Shown here: piece after piece, positions 1-10,859 of the stretch
Layout: each line of letters opens with the position of its first letter
Position numbering within the stretch: position 1 is the stretch's first letter
Source: Malachius bipustulatus
Taxonomy: Eukaryota; Arthropoda; Insecta; Coleoptera; Melyridae
NCBI GenBank assembly: GCA_910589415.1
Contig: OU342637.1
Span: forward strand, 40,392,162 to 40,456,161
Reading direction: 5' to 3'
DNA: 64,000 nt
The notes under the pieces: generated by a model
Database searches by the model: none
The model's input: the letters and a program-made list of their open reading frames with translations, nothing else
Told to the model about the DNA's origin: nothing
Made by a program: the position numbers and the translations under genes

Positions 1-2
1 CG

Positions 3-303
3 GTCACAACGCCGTTCGGACTGTTCGAGTTTTTGGGCATGCCACTCGGTCTGAAGAATGCCACGCAGACGATGCAGCGCACGATCAACCATCTGCTCAG
101 GAAGCTGCCTTTCGTGCGCAAGTACCAAGACGACCTCCTCGTCTGTTCGAACAGCCACGAGGATCACCAGACCCACCTCTCTGAGCTTCTTTCAACGCTG
201 AACGCAGCCCGTCTTCAAATCAATTGGAGCAAATGCCAGATTGCTCAACCACAGGTAGTTTTTTCTGGCTATCTTGTTTCAGAAAGCGGCTTTCGTCCGC
301 CGG
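3..303 (+). pseudogene. Ty3/gypsy reverse transcriptase, C-terminal part (cut by window edge)
   Basis: The frame opens at the left edge and reads through the palm of a gypsy-type reverse transcriptase. It shows the GMPLGLKNA block followed by the catalytic YQDD box (Y-x-D-D, about bases 123-134) and the FSGYLVSESGF thumb segment. The enzyme copies retrotransposon RNA into DNA inside the element's particle. The N-terminal RT, protease and gag lie outside the window. At about 303-316 the heptamer gcccaaa is present twice in tandem, which shifts the reading frame. The rest of pol continues in another frame (see 274-2409). The polyprotein is therefore broken here. Confidence 0.9.
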
Positions 304-2409
304 AGCCCAAAGCCCAAAACTCAGGCCATCATCGAGTTCCCGAGGCCCGAGGACTCCACTCAACTCAGGCGATTCATCGGAATGCTGAACTTCTACCGTC
401 GCTGCATACCTCAGGCCGCCTTTCTACAAGCTCCGCTCACAGATCTACTTCGGGGCGTAACAAAGAAGAAGGTCAATCTCGTTTGGACCGATCAAGCGAG
501 CGAGTCGTTCGAGCGTTGCAAGCAAGCCATCGCGTCCGCAACAACATCAGCCTTCCTCTCGCCGTCACAACCACTCGCCTTGCGCACCGACGCCTCCAGC
601 ACGGCCATAGGTGCAGCCCTGGATCAGCAGCTTGCCGATGGTACCTGCGTCCCACTGGGATTCTTTTCGAGGAAGCTCTCCGAGACCGAGCAGCGCTACG
701 CCACATACGATCGTGAGCTACTTGCCATATTCGCTGCAATCAAACATTTTCAGCGCATACTCGAGGGAAGGCCGTTCACCACTTACACGGACCATCGGCC
801 TCTCACCTTTGCGTTAAAGCAGCGTCCCGAGAAGGCATCACCCCGGCAGAGTCGTCAGCTGGACTTCATCGCCCAGTTCGACACACGTCTAGAATTCACG
901 CCCGGCGAAGCCAACGCCGTCGCAGACGCACTGTCTCGGGTCGAAACTGTTTCAATCTCTCCCCTTTTGAACTTCAGAGCCATCAGCGACGAGCAAGCCA
1001 GGGACGAGCAACTTCCCCACCTGTTGGTCGTCCCTCGCCTCAAACTTCACCGTTTGGAACTTGACGGGTGTTCTTTGGTATGTACAGAATACAACGGCAC
1101 CATCAAGCCGTACCTTCCAGTAGCACAGCGTCGACAAGCCTTCGACGCAGTCCATAATCTCTCTCACCCCAGCGGCCGAGCTACAGCGAAGAGGATCGCC
1201 CTCAAATACTTTTGGCCGAGTCTTCGGAAGGACGTTTTTCTTTGGGCCAAGCAGTGCATCCCTTGCCAGAAGTCTAAGGTTCACCGCCACAACCGAGCAG
1301 AGCTAGGCAGCTTCAAGACCCCGGACAGCCGCTTCGACCATGTCCACTTGGACCTTATCAAGGTTCCGCCATGCGAGGGTTTTGAGCACTGCCTCACTAT
1401 CATCGACCGTTATACACGCTGGCCACAAGCTCTGCCAGTGCGGGACATGACGGCACCGACCGTCGCTCGAGCCTTTGTCAACGACTGGGTTTCCTGTTTT
1501 GGGACGCCTCTGGAAATTACCACGGACCAAGGTGCCCAATTCGAAGCCGAGCTCCACCGCGAGCTGTCTCGCCTCCTGGGAGCACACCAAATTCACACGA
1601 CATCGTATCATCCCCAATCAAATGACATGGTAGAACGAATGCATCGGACACTCAAGGCCTCCATGAGATGTACGTTGCTGGCAGCGTTCAACAGCGCACC
1701 CGAGATGCCCTGGCCGAGGGTGCTTCCAATAGTTCTCTTAGGCTTGCGAACTACATTCAAGGAGGACCTACAAGCTTCACCAGCGGAGATGGTCTTCGGG
1801 ACATCTCTCCGTATACCCGGAGAATTCATCGATCCTCGGCCTGTGGCAACATGCAGTCCCTTGGATTTCGTCACGGACCTCCGGCGCCTTTTCAATGCCA
1901 TCCGTCCAGTTCCGGCCTCGAGGCACAGCAACCACCGTCCGTTCATTTTTAAAGACCTGGCCACCTGCGACTATGTCTTTCGTCGCATCGACTCTGTAAA
2001 GAAACCGCTGGAACAGCCGTACTCCGGCCCCCACCGAGTCGTCAGGAGAATCGACGACCGCACCTTCGTCGTAGACGTCAATGGTGCTGTTAAGACGCTC
2101 TCCACAGACCAGCTGAAGCCCGCCTTCCTAGCTGCAGCTGATCTCGAGCATCTTGTTCCTGTGTCACCGCAGTCGCTTCAGCCGGACAAACAGCCCAGTT
2201 TGCCTTCTAGGAGCACTAGACCTGCCAAGAAGAGGGTAACTTTCTCATTCCCTTCGCAGCCCGCGAAGGTCATTGGGGAGGGAGTAGCTGTGGCGCTTCC
2301 ATCGGCCTTTTCTCCGGCGCCGGCGCAGAGCTCTCGGCGCAAGCAGACGTTGGTGACACGAGACGTCTTCTCGGTGAATCAACCCCAGTTCCAGTCTGGC
2401 AGCCACTGA
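274..2409 (+). pseudogene. Ty3/gypsy pol: RT thumb, RNase H and integrase
   Basis: This is the downstream part of the same pol. It starts with the RT thumb (LRRFIGMLNFYRR). RNase H follows, with LRTDASSTAIGA and TDHRPL motifs at about residues 105-175. The integrase has an N-terminal HHCC zinc finger (H..H..CIPCQKSK, about residues 293-335). Its catalytic core has the three acidic residues in HLDLI, TTDQGAQF and NDMVER. A GPY/F-like module (YSGPHRVV) comes near residue 590, then a basic, low-complexity tail. The codons are much more GC-rich than the AT-rich surroundings. No internal stop is seen, so apart from the upstream 7-bp duplication the frame looks intact. The first in-frame ATG at 274 is a by-product of the frameshift, not a true start. 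Confidence 0.93.
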
Positions 2410-2699
2410 AGTGACAGGCGCCTCCGCTTGTCACTTGTCACGAGTCGTCGAAGCGGTCTTACGGCCCCACACGGGTGGTGCAAGCGCCTTGTTTTCCAAT
2501 TTCCAATTCTTTTTCTAAGTTGTAATCTTCCACGTTTTGTAAAGTGTTCACGATGTCTAATTGTTAAATAAATCAGTTCCGCTCTCACTGAGCAGTGTAA
2601 TTAGCAGCCGTGTGTTTCTTTCACTGCACATTAGTGCAAATCCTCATTGTTCCGATTCGATCATAAAAGCGGGAACCTTTGGGGACTTGCATATTTCTG
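2410..2699 (+). repeat. Probable 3' LTR of the gypsy element
   Basis: The stretch directly follows the pol stop. It starts near TGACAGGCGCC and has an AATAAA polyadenylation signal at about 2566. The matching 5' LTR is outside the window, so neither border can be proved; the end near 2665-2699 is a guess. No coding potential is seen. Confidence 0.45.
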
Positions 2700-2894
2700 C
2701 AGTGATGTGCCGTATTCTTTACCTCTATTCTTTACGGGTAAAGAATTCATTCTTTACATGGACTTATTTCGAGGTAAACCAGAATAACCAGATAAAGAAT
2801 GTAAAAAAAGGAAAGTACGTAAAGAATGTAAAGAAAAAGAAAAAAAGAAGAGTAAACAAGATTTTCCTTACGAAAATCTTGGCCTGCCGGCGGC

Positions 2895-2936
2895 GTCGGG
2901 CCTTCGGCCCTCCATGGCGGGCCTTCGGCCCGTAGT
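2895..2936 (+). repeat. Two GC-rich mini-hairpins
   Basis: The palindrome GGGCCTTCGGCCC occurs twice about 25 bases apart (5-bp stem, TTC loop) in the subterminal part of the hAT-like left end. It stands out against the AT-rich context. Its function is unknown. Confidence 0.5.
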
Positions 2937-3367
2937 GTCAGTAGATCCCAGTCAATAAGTTGAAATTTGTCATCAGTAGTTGTTTTTTTTTTTTTTTAAT
3001 TGCAGTTTTTCTATATCAGTATGGCCCTGAAAGCAGTAGATTCCCCGTCAAAGTTAACGCCTGCCACCTCCTTTTTGTGACTATTTTTTCTATATCGCTC
3101 CTGAAGGACCAATATGTGAACTTACGAAAATTCGCGTGGAAGTTATAGATTCGCGTAAAAAGTTACTTTCGTGTTAGTTTGAGTCGAGGGTGGGGGACGT
3201 GACCCTTTTCTTAGCCACAGGCGAGTACCTCCGTGATCTTATTTGGATCACCGCGAACAGATTTACATCGAAAATTGTGCGAAAGACCATTGAAAATTTT
3301 CGCTTTCAACCGACTAAATCGCACGCCATTTTATTAAAATCGTTCAAACAAAGTCGGCGGTTAGCTC
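2937..3367. other. Non-coding stretch, nothing recognised
   Basis: AT-rich DNA between the hAT-like end and the dispersed repeat. It contains a T-run at about 2983-2999. No ORF with a recognisable domain is present on either strand. Confidence 0.6.
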
Positions 3368-3993
3368 TTGCACCAATATGTTATTGCTGCACATTTTACC
3401 TTTACGACGATACCAAAATCTGGCCGCCATCTTGATTCTTCGATTTTAATTAAGTTTTTTCGTGTGAAAAACTCGTGTTTTCTTCCACTTTTCGATTTTG
3501 ACGTTTCAAAAGTGCCAGTTCGGATTAGTTTTGCGAAAATATTTCACCGGGGTGTAGTAGCCGGGAGTCTTTTCATTACGCTAAAATTACAAAATGGCCG
3601 CCATCTTGATTCTTCGAATCGAAAAAAATTATTTCCTTCGGTCGCGTTCACGGAATTTCCTCATAGGTAATATGACATTAAGTTCTTTACTCTATTTTTC
3701 ACGGCGCAATTTTCAAATTTTAAAAATAATAATCACTCCAAATTATTAGTGAAAGACCAATCGGGGCAACGAACGACCGAGCCCGCGCTCCGTCACGTCA
3801 GAACACCCATAATAATTTCCCGGCGACGGCGAAATGTATTATTGAAAATTTCTGAAAATTGTCATATCTTCGTTATTAAATCACCGATTTGGATAATTTT
3901 TTCACAGTCATTTTGGCAAATCAATTGTCGTTGCGACTGTCCTTCTAATTTTTCCAAACGTGCATAAAGAAGAAGACAAAAAAAATAAAAAAG
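3368..3993 (+). repeat. Dispersed non-coding repeat, copy A, left part
   Basis: This stretch aligns by eye with 13379-14140. Shared landmarks are a 'caccaatatgtta' start, an 'aaaatggccgccatcttga' block at about 3590, and 'gactgtccttctaatttt' at about 3938. It stops where a young LTR element (3994-8174) is inserted and resumes at 8175. No protein could be recognised. It is probably the inside of a non-autonomous or decayed transposon. Confidence 0.75.
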
Positions 3994-4220
3994 TGTTAGG
4001 ATTCACTCAGATCGGAATGCAGACAGAAGGAATGTATAATGGGAATGGTGCGCAAGCTGGTGAAATACGGGTGTGTAGAGGAACTTGGGATAGTAACAGA
4101 GAGACGAGTAGTGGTTGTATAACCGTCGTAGAGTCAATATATGAATGTTAATAATATACTTCTTCGTCATTATTGTTATTGTATAATTATTATTGAACTG
4201 AATAAATAATGTTCCTAATA
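3994..4220 (+). repeat. 5' LTR of the LARD-like element
   Basis: Starts TGTTAGGA and ends TCCTAATA, a nearly perfect short inverted repeat. AATAAA-like words lie near its end (about 4201). I could find no difference from the 7948-8174 copy. Confidence 0.9.
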
Positions 4221-4221
4221 T

Positions 4222-4237
4222 TTGACAGCGGTGGGAT
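4222..4237 (+). promoter_or_regulatory. Primer binding site, tRNA-Leu type
   Basis: TTTGACAGCGGTGGGAT directly after the LTR complements the 3' end of the eukaryotic tRNA-Leu (AAG/UAG) family (which ends ...ATCCCACCGCTGCCA), with one mismatch. This is where minus-strand DNA synthesis would be primed. The tRNA assignment is from memory. Confidence 0.6.
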
Positions 4238-6690
4238 AGCCACAAAAATGCCTTTTCTTGGTGAAAGTGAGGTGAAACCAAAAATTTAAGTTTTTAGCGA
4301 ATTTCCGATGAAATAAATTTTAACATCGGGTAGTGTTGGAACTGTTGTCCGGTACTCAAGCGTCTGAGTCGCAGCGCGAGTTTCCCCGGCGCGGGCCTCG
4401 CGTGGGTATTATGTGCTACCTACCTAGGTACTTAAGAGAAGTTCCGCTCCTCCGTTAACAACAATTAAATTTATTAGAAGCTGAATTTCGTAAATTAAAG
4501 GAACGGAAGCTCAAGAAATCTTGCAAGAAAACACTGAGTATGAAGTATTAACGTATTATTGGATTGATATCCGACTGGTGTCGGTAAGTAAAGTAGATCA
4601 AGTATGTAAATGAGGAAGCATATTACAGGTTTTCTAAGGAAAAATTATAAGGGGGTGAAGCAGTGGTATGTTATGAGAAACAGCATACAAAAATTGACCA
4701 AAATTAAAGTTTGCGACGTTCGAAGTTGATGGCACTGCAATAAAGTTTATTAATAAGTAGAGTTTGGAGGAGATAAGTTATAAAGATTATTCCAAGGTTA
4801 TTCCCAAAGGTAAGCAGCTATTGCCATGTTGAGTAGAGTTGTGATAAGTAAGGATGAGTAATGAAGATTATTCTGAGATTATTCCTAAAGGTAAGCAGCT
4901 ATTTTTAGCTAGTGAGTTGAGAGATGCATGATAGATAATTATGAGTAGATGAAAAGCATGACTAAAGTTGGGGAGCTCTCCAAAGTCCAAATGGACTTAC
5001 ATATTTTGAATTCGATAGGTAGAAGTAAAGCAAAATAAGCATGAAGCATGAATATAAAGCACGAATTAAGCTGGTATAAAGCATGAAGTAAGCTGAAATA
5101 GAATTGAACCCAAGTAGCATTTTGGGGTTAATTTGCGTCGATTCGACTTGATTTAGGTATACTACCTATGTAATCTAATTTACCTAACCTAAATTGTGTG
5201 AAGTATACCCCGTATTTACGTGACGAAGATCAAACTAAGAGTAAATAGTAAGTACATTCATCGACGTATTTGGGAATTATTGCTATGAAGTTAAGGCGAT
5301 ATTACTGAAATATGTACATTCGACGTTCGTCTTATTAGGTATATAGAATCGACTTAATACTTTGTTTAAATAGGTAAGTACCTAATAATGTAAACCTAGT
5401 GCACATGTAAGTGAGAGAGAGGAAAATAGCCACTAACAAGAGGCCGTGAATTTTAAATAGTTTATATTTTTAAAAGTCTCTCATTTTCTATACGATTCTG
5501 TTTGATGTAGGTACTCTGAAGTTCTGAACACGCTGTTGGCGCGCAAGGCGCAAGATTAAATTTCTCTTCTTTAGTCAGTGAGTTTTCTACCCGCACAGCA
5601 TAAAATGAACGAATGTTCACGGAAATAAATGATTAAAATTTAATAGTTGGTTTAGAAATAATGTGTAGGGATGCGAATGCCCGAGTGTCAATTTACATGT
5701 CAATAAAATTTTTCCAGGAAACTTATGATTAAAGGTGGTAAATAACAACGCGTCCCGTGAATTAGCAGTTTAACAAAGTATGTATCTACCTATATAAAAA
5801 AAAATATATTGAAAAAAATATACTATAAGTACCTATAGCTTTTTCGTTGAAATAAAATCAGATTTGAAAAGGGGGTTTTATGCAATTACATATTTTAATT
5901 TTGTGATTAACTATTGATTAATTATAATGTAAACAATGGAGGCCTCCTAATGATTTTGCCAAGTGATGAAGACGAACGTAATTAAAATACTTATAGGTAC
6001 TGAGAAGTAGTGAAGGTAATATTTCTTTATGATAAGATTAATAAGGGATGTAATGGTTTGACTACTATGTTAGAATTGTAAAAGAACGTAAGCAGATTCA
6101 ATTCTCTTTCATTATTACATATTTGGTATCGAGGTACAAAATATCAGTAAAATAAATATCATACGCAATCAAGGTCGACTTAATTAGCATAAAGCATCCG
6201 ACGCACTGAAGAGCCAACGTCCGCTGCGTGAAGGAAATGAAATATCCAGACAGGGGTTTACTTTTAAGTTCTTTTAGTACTTTTAGTTTGGTGTATTCTG
6301 GTGCTCTTATAATACAGATAACAGGTGAGTTGATGTGCTCACTAAATGTCCTATTCCTAAGATGAGTAGAGTTAAGGATAAGCAAAAAGAGTTAAGGAAG
6401 AAATATTATTAAGTAGGTACTTGATAAAGATTATAGTTATTTTATGAGCCTTACTGAATAATTAAAGAAACTCGCAAGAGATTTATTTAGAGTTAGAGAA
6501 AGAAATTGAATGATGAAGCATGCATAAATCATGAATCCGCATAGAGTTAACGTATAGTCACGCATAGAGTTCACGTAGTAAAAGACAGAATCATAATAGG
6601 CACTTAAGAGACAAAGGTTAATGAGTACTGAAGATGTCTAGATTGCTGAAACGTTGAAGTAGAGCTGAGCGTTGATCGTAGAGTTCTGGG
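4238..6690. other. Non-coding inside of the LARD-like element
   Basis: AT-rich with stops in all frames. A GC-rich patch at 4370-4410 could be part of a packaging leader (inference). A 38-bp block ending in 'aaaggtaagcagctatt' occurs twice, at about 4785-4822 and 4865-4903. Many short 'taggtac' words are present. Confidence 0.7.
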
Positions 6691-7290
6691 AGGCCTGTGT
6701 GGCCTGGTCTGTGTGACGAGTAGGCCTGTGTGGCCTGTGCATAAGTTCGAGTCCCTGAGAGGAGGAAGGGTGTTCTCAGTGAGGAGATGTAATGCCTGAG
6801 AGGAAAGTGGATGGGTGTTCTCGGTAAGGAGATGTAATGCCTGAGAGGAGGAAGGGTGTTCTCAGTGAGGAGATGTAATGCCTGAGAGGAAAGTGGAAGG
6901 GTGTTCTCGGTAAGGAGATGTAATGCCTGAGAGGAGGAAGGGTGTTCTCAGTGAGGAGATGTAATGCCTGAGAGGAAAGTGGATGGGTGTTCTCGGTAAG
7001 GAGATGTAATGCCTGAGAGGAAAGTGGAAGGGTGTTCTCGGTAAGGAGATGTAATGCCTGAGAGGAAAGTGGAAGGGTGTTCTCAGTGAGGAGATGTAAT
7101 GCCTGAGAGGAAAGTGGAAGGGTGTTCTCAGTGAGGAGATGTAATGCCTGAGAGGAAAGTGGAAGGGTGTTCTCGGTGAGGAGATGTAATGCCTGAGAGG
7201 AAAGAGGAAGGGTGTTCTCGGTGAGGAGATGTAATGCCTGAGAGGAAAGAGGAAGGGTTTTCTCGGTGGAGATGTAATGCCTGAGAGGAA
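6690..7290 (+). repeat. Minisatellite 1 (41-45 bp unit, about 12 copies)
   Basis: The core aatgcctgag is repeated twelve times. Between cores lie variants of 'aggaaagtggaaggg' and 'tgttctcggtaaggagat'. Full units are 45 bp and a shorter variant is about 41 bp. Just upstream (6691-6740) aggcctgtgtggcctg is duplicated. The periodic minus-strand frame across it is only the translated repeat. Confidence 0.92.
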
Positions 7291-7640
7291 TGAGAAGTTG
7301 ACAACTTCGAGCTGAGATGGACCGAGTTGCTGCTGGGTTGGCTGATAAGCCGACGACTTCAAGCTGAGCTGGACCGAGTTGATGCTTGGTTGGCTAATAA
7401 GCCGACGACTTCGAGCTGAGATGGACCGAGTTGCTGCTGGGTTGGCTGATAAGCCGACGACTTCAAGCTGAGCTGGACCGAGTTTGCTGCTTGGTTGGCT
7501 AATAAGCCGACGACTTCGAGCTGAGATGGACCGAGTTGCTGCTTGGTTGGCTAATAAGCCGACGACTTCGAGCTGAGATGGACCGAGTTGCTGCTAGGTT
7601 GGCTGATAGGCCGACGACTTCGAGCTGAGCTGGACAGAGT
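7288..7640 (+). repeat. Minisatellite 2 (about 51-53 bp unit, about 6-7 copies)
   Basis: Repeats the blocks 'gccgacgacttcgagctga', 'gatggaccgagttgctgc' and 'ttggttggctaataa'. It starts directly after minisatellite 1 but has an unrelated unit. Copies differ at a few positions. Confidence 0.92.
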
Positions 7641-7947
7641 TTGCTACCAGAGCTGGAATGATTGGGTTTGCTTTTATGATAACTAGGAGGCTGTGATTTC
7701 GAGCGGGTGTCGTTCGATTTTGCTGCAAGGGTAGCTGGGAAACGTCGAGTTTGACCTCTGATGGAAGTACGATGAATGGAAAGGGAAGTAGATGACTGAG
7801 TGAAACAGATGAGGTTGGTATAATTAATTGAGTATTTGCTTCAGCCATTCTGCAAACCAGTCTGCGGGTTCACCTGCCAGACTCTAGAGGACCCTGGGTC
7901 TTTCCAATGTAGGATTCGAGGACGAATCCTGGTCAGGATGGACGAGT
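7641..7947 (+). other. 3' end of the LARD-like inside, with purine-rich tract
   Basis: No ORF of note. The purine-rich 'aggatggacgag' directly before the right LTR (about 7935-7946) is a plausible polypurine tract for plus-strand priming. Confidence 0.5.
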
Positions 7948-8174
7948 TGTTAGGATTCACTCAGATCGGAATGCAGACAGAAGGAATGTATAATGGGAAT
8001 GGTGCGCAAGCTGGTGAAATACGGGTGTGTAGAGGAACTTGGGATAGTAACAGAGAGACGAGTAGTGGTTGTATAACCGTCGTAGAGTCAATATATGAAT
8101 GTTAATAATATACTTCTTCGTCATTATTGTTATTGTATAATTATTATTGAACTGAATAAATAATGTTCCTAATA
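7948..8174 (+). repeat. 3' LTR of the LARD-like element
   Basis: 227 bp, apparently identical to 3994-4220. It is followed by aaag, the target duplication. Confidence 0.9.
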
Positions 8175-9440
8175 AAAGGATTAACTTATCGATTTTTTAA
8201 TAAAAATAAAAGTGTAAGCTACCTAATTTTCGAGGAGCGAGAAATTTTTTTATTTTCAGTTTAAAGTACCGCCATAATCGAGTCGAAATGAATCCGAGAC
8301 TTCAAATTATGTGTTGAAGAAAAAAATTTTTACATAAGTTGAAATATGTCGTCGATGGAGGAAGATATATTCGAAACACGTCTGAACCGTCTCAATGTTC
8401 TGCCGAAGTTTTTCCGAATTTTGACAGTTTTTCCAACGGTTAAGGAAAACAACTATATTTATCTTTTTTGTAGGTAAAGGTCGTCTCTCTCTATCATAAA
8501 GTTTTGTTATTTTTTCGATCGGTCGACAATATTTCAAAAAAAATTCGAAAGCATGCGGTAAAGAGTAGCATTTGATCAATTGTTGTTATAAAGAAACGAT
8601 TCCCGCTCTTAAATCGGGAATTTTTCGGGAAAATGTTTCATATAGTAAATTAGCATTTAAAAAACTATTCAAAAAAGGTCTGATTTGATTTTTCGCTAGG
8701 ATGCACCGTTTTCGGAAAAAATTTTTTTTTGAGATTTTTAGAAAAATGGACAGATTTTTTGTTTTTTTGAATAAGTCGTTTTTGCCGACTTTTCACGTAA
8801 AAATCATGAGTATCTTTTTTTTTGTAGGCAACAAACGGCTCTATCTCACTGTTTTGTTATTTTCTCGATCGGTCGAATAAATTTTGAAAAAATTTTGAAA
8901 AAACCGAAAAATCATGCGAAAAGAGTATATTCCATTCTTTGAGGGCCGATTACCGCTCACCTAATTATTTTTTCGAAAAACGATCTACGATACAAAGTTT
9001 GTACATCCATTCTTTCCCTAAGTAACTGTACTAGCAGAATCTGTCCGCGACGTACCGTTACCGAGAAACAAATCCTTATGTCGGGACGTTGCAAAAAAAA
9101 GTACGGCCCTGAAAGGGGGCCTTAAAATTCTCGGATCCGGCCCATTTTCAATAGGTCGTATTTGAGGGTCCAGAGCTTCGTGCCTACCGAGTTTCATCTC
9201 GATCGGTGCAACTTTCGGACACTTATTAGAGTGTCTCCTAGGCTATTCCCGAAAAAAACCGAAATTCCCGGAAAATAGACACTTCCCCCGGGAACGGATC
9301 CCGCTCATTTTCAATAGGCATCGTGGGACCGTGCGCCGCTTCAATCGAGCCAAATTTCAACTTTCCCAGATGAAAACCGGCGACTGTAGAGTGTTTCCTA
9401 GAAAAGTCACAGACCCACAGACCGGGTGACAGACATTTTA
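8175..9440 (+). repeat. Dispersed non-coding repeat, copy A, right part
   Basis: Resumes the repeat interrupted at 3993 and aligns with about 14145-15370. Landmarks are 'tgttattttttcgatcggtc' (~8507), 'gtaactgtactagcagaatc' (~9022) and 'cattttcaataggcatcgtg' (~9307). It is full of homopolymer runs and has no recognisable coding frame. Confidence 0.75.
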
Positions 9441-10442
9441 GCGGCGATACTTTCCAGATACTTACTCAAAATTAATAAAATTTATATTTTCAAATAAATT
9501 GTATTATTTTCGTAAGTAATATAATTCAAATTTATGATTATTTTTCTTAAGCAGTTAATAATAATTTATGTACCTATTTAATTAATTATTACTAAATAAT
9601 AATAAACAATGTATGCCTCATTTTTTATTGATTGAATGACTATTATGATTATGTTATGTGACCATTTTATGTGACCTATTTATTTTGAATTTTATTGTGA
9701 TTATCTGGACTGAAATTAATGTTAAATAATAAGGTTGAGTAAGGAAGTAAAAAGGCCGGTTTTCTTGGTTTATTTATTTAACTCAGTTACACTATTTGTA
9801 TTCCAGTATTCCTCACTATAATTAGTTAGAATCGAGAATTTTCAAAGATCACTTATCTTGTGAACGTTTTTTAGATCGGTTAAATGTTAACCGATTTATT
9901 TAACATGAAGTTGCAATTACCTACTATGTGTGCCAAATTTCAACAGTAGGTACGTCCCATAATTCCCATTGTAAGCATAGCTGACGGCATAAAACTGTGG
10001 CATTATAAAGTTCCTTTGCTAAACGGAATCGGTTTAAATACGATTTCAGTTAGTTTGTCTCCCCCGTTAGATCCCATGCATTTATTAGGAAGGCTTGTGA
10101 ACCAGTAGAGTCATGTTCATGTAGCATTAATAAAACCATTTTTGAGTTCTTAGACGATTTTTTCCACCCGTCAATAAGCAGTTCTACATGTTGAGGGATC
10201 CAGATGTGTTCTCTCAATACATTTCTTATAAGCATTAAGTAGTTTTGATGATACTTTGCGACTTGCTAACTTGGATCCATATTATTTTTAAATATTCCAA
10301 CTTTAAGGAAAATATAATTTTATTGAAATATTAACTATAAAAATTTTCACATTTTAACAGGTTATACATAATGACGTCAATCTACATAATATTATATCAG
10401 TATAAAAGCATAACAACTATATAACAATAATAATAATAATAA
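9441..10442. other. AT-rich stretch without recognised gene
   Basis: Nothing on either strand resembles a known protein. A short (TAA)n tract sits at about 10424-10442. Confidence 0.6.
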
Positions 10443-10734
10443 TTAATACGAAAATATTGGTATTCCAGCTCCATCAGAAAAATCCCTAATTGAGCGCCAT
10501 CGTTTACGACTTCTTCTAATGCACATACTGCTCGCTCTAATAATTGTAGCACATCCAATTTTTACTCTGAGCCAATTCCATAATAATTCTAGGTAAGTAG
10601 GTATAAGGAATATGCCATTTTTCAACTAGTTGTTCTGCAATTCTTCTGAATAAAGTCTGAAATTCATTTCCAAGAAAACCATCAACCGAAGTAACTAGTG
10701 GGGTAAATGAAGCATGTCGTCTTTGGCTTGCCAA
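10443..10734 (-). pseudogene. Retroelement ORF C-terminal remnant
   Basis: Reading leftward from 10734, the frame gives ASFTPLVTSVDGFLGNE, then a helix-like stretch. It shifts frame at about 10560 into IRASSMCIRRSRKRWRS. I recall this pattern from the C-terminal tails of invertebrate and protist retroelement ORFs, which lie downstream of the RT domain. No catalytic motif is present. The frame break marks it as dead. The assignment is from memory and uncertain. Confidence 0.4.
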
Positions 10735-10859
10735 TGTGTATATTTTTTATTTTTTTTGGATTCGGCTCGATTTATAATGCACTCGGGAGAGAGAGAACTG
10801 TAAGATGGGGCATCAGTTATTTATAATATTTATTTATACGAATATTCCAACTTTACTTT

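Larger units (their letters stand above)
3994..8174 (+). mobile_element. Young non-coding LTR retrotransposon derivative (LARD-like)
   Basis: Two LTRs of 227 bp appear identical over their whole length. They enclose about 3.7 kb with no open frame resembling gag, protease, RT or integrase. A 4-bp target duplication, aaag (3990-3993 and 8175-8178), flanks it, and a primer site follows the left LTR. The inside holds one ~38-bp direct repeat and two minisatellites. Structurally this is a large retrotransposon derivative that must borrow proteins from a related autonomous element; its partner family is unknown. Identical LTRs indicate a recent insertion. It splits an older repeat, whose halves lie at 3368-3993 and 8175-9440. 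Confidence 0.85.

Noticed and set aside
2561..2935. 124-codon plus-strand frame
   Set aside because: It crosses from the probable gypsy LTR into the hAT-like end and has no domain.
6862..7362. 166-codon minus-strand frame with a 15-residue period
   Set aside because: It is the translation of minisatellite 1; the 45-bp period keeps any open frame open. No sign of a real protein.
6690..7640. Possible CRISPR array
   Set aside because: The units are contiguous tandem repeats with no unique spacers, and the context is a eukaryotic LTR element.
7836..8105. 89-codon frame ending in the right LTR
   Set aside because: It shares its second half with the left LTR frame at 3960-4151, so it is LTR sequence, not a gene.
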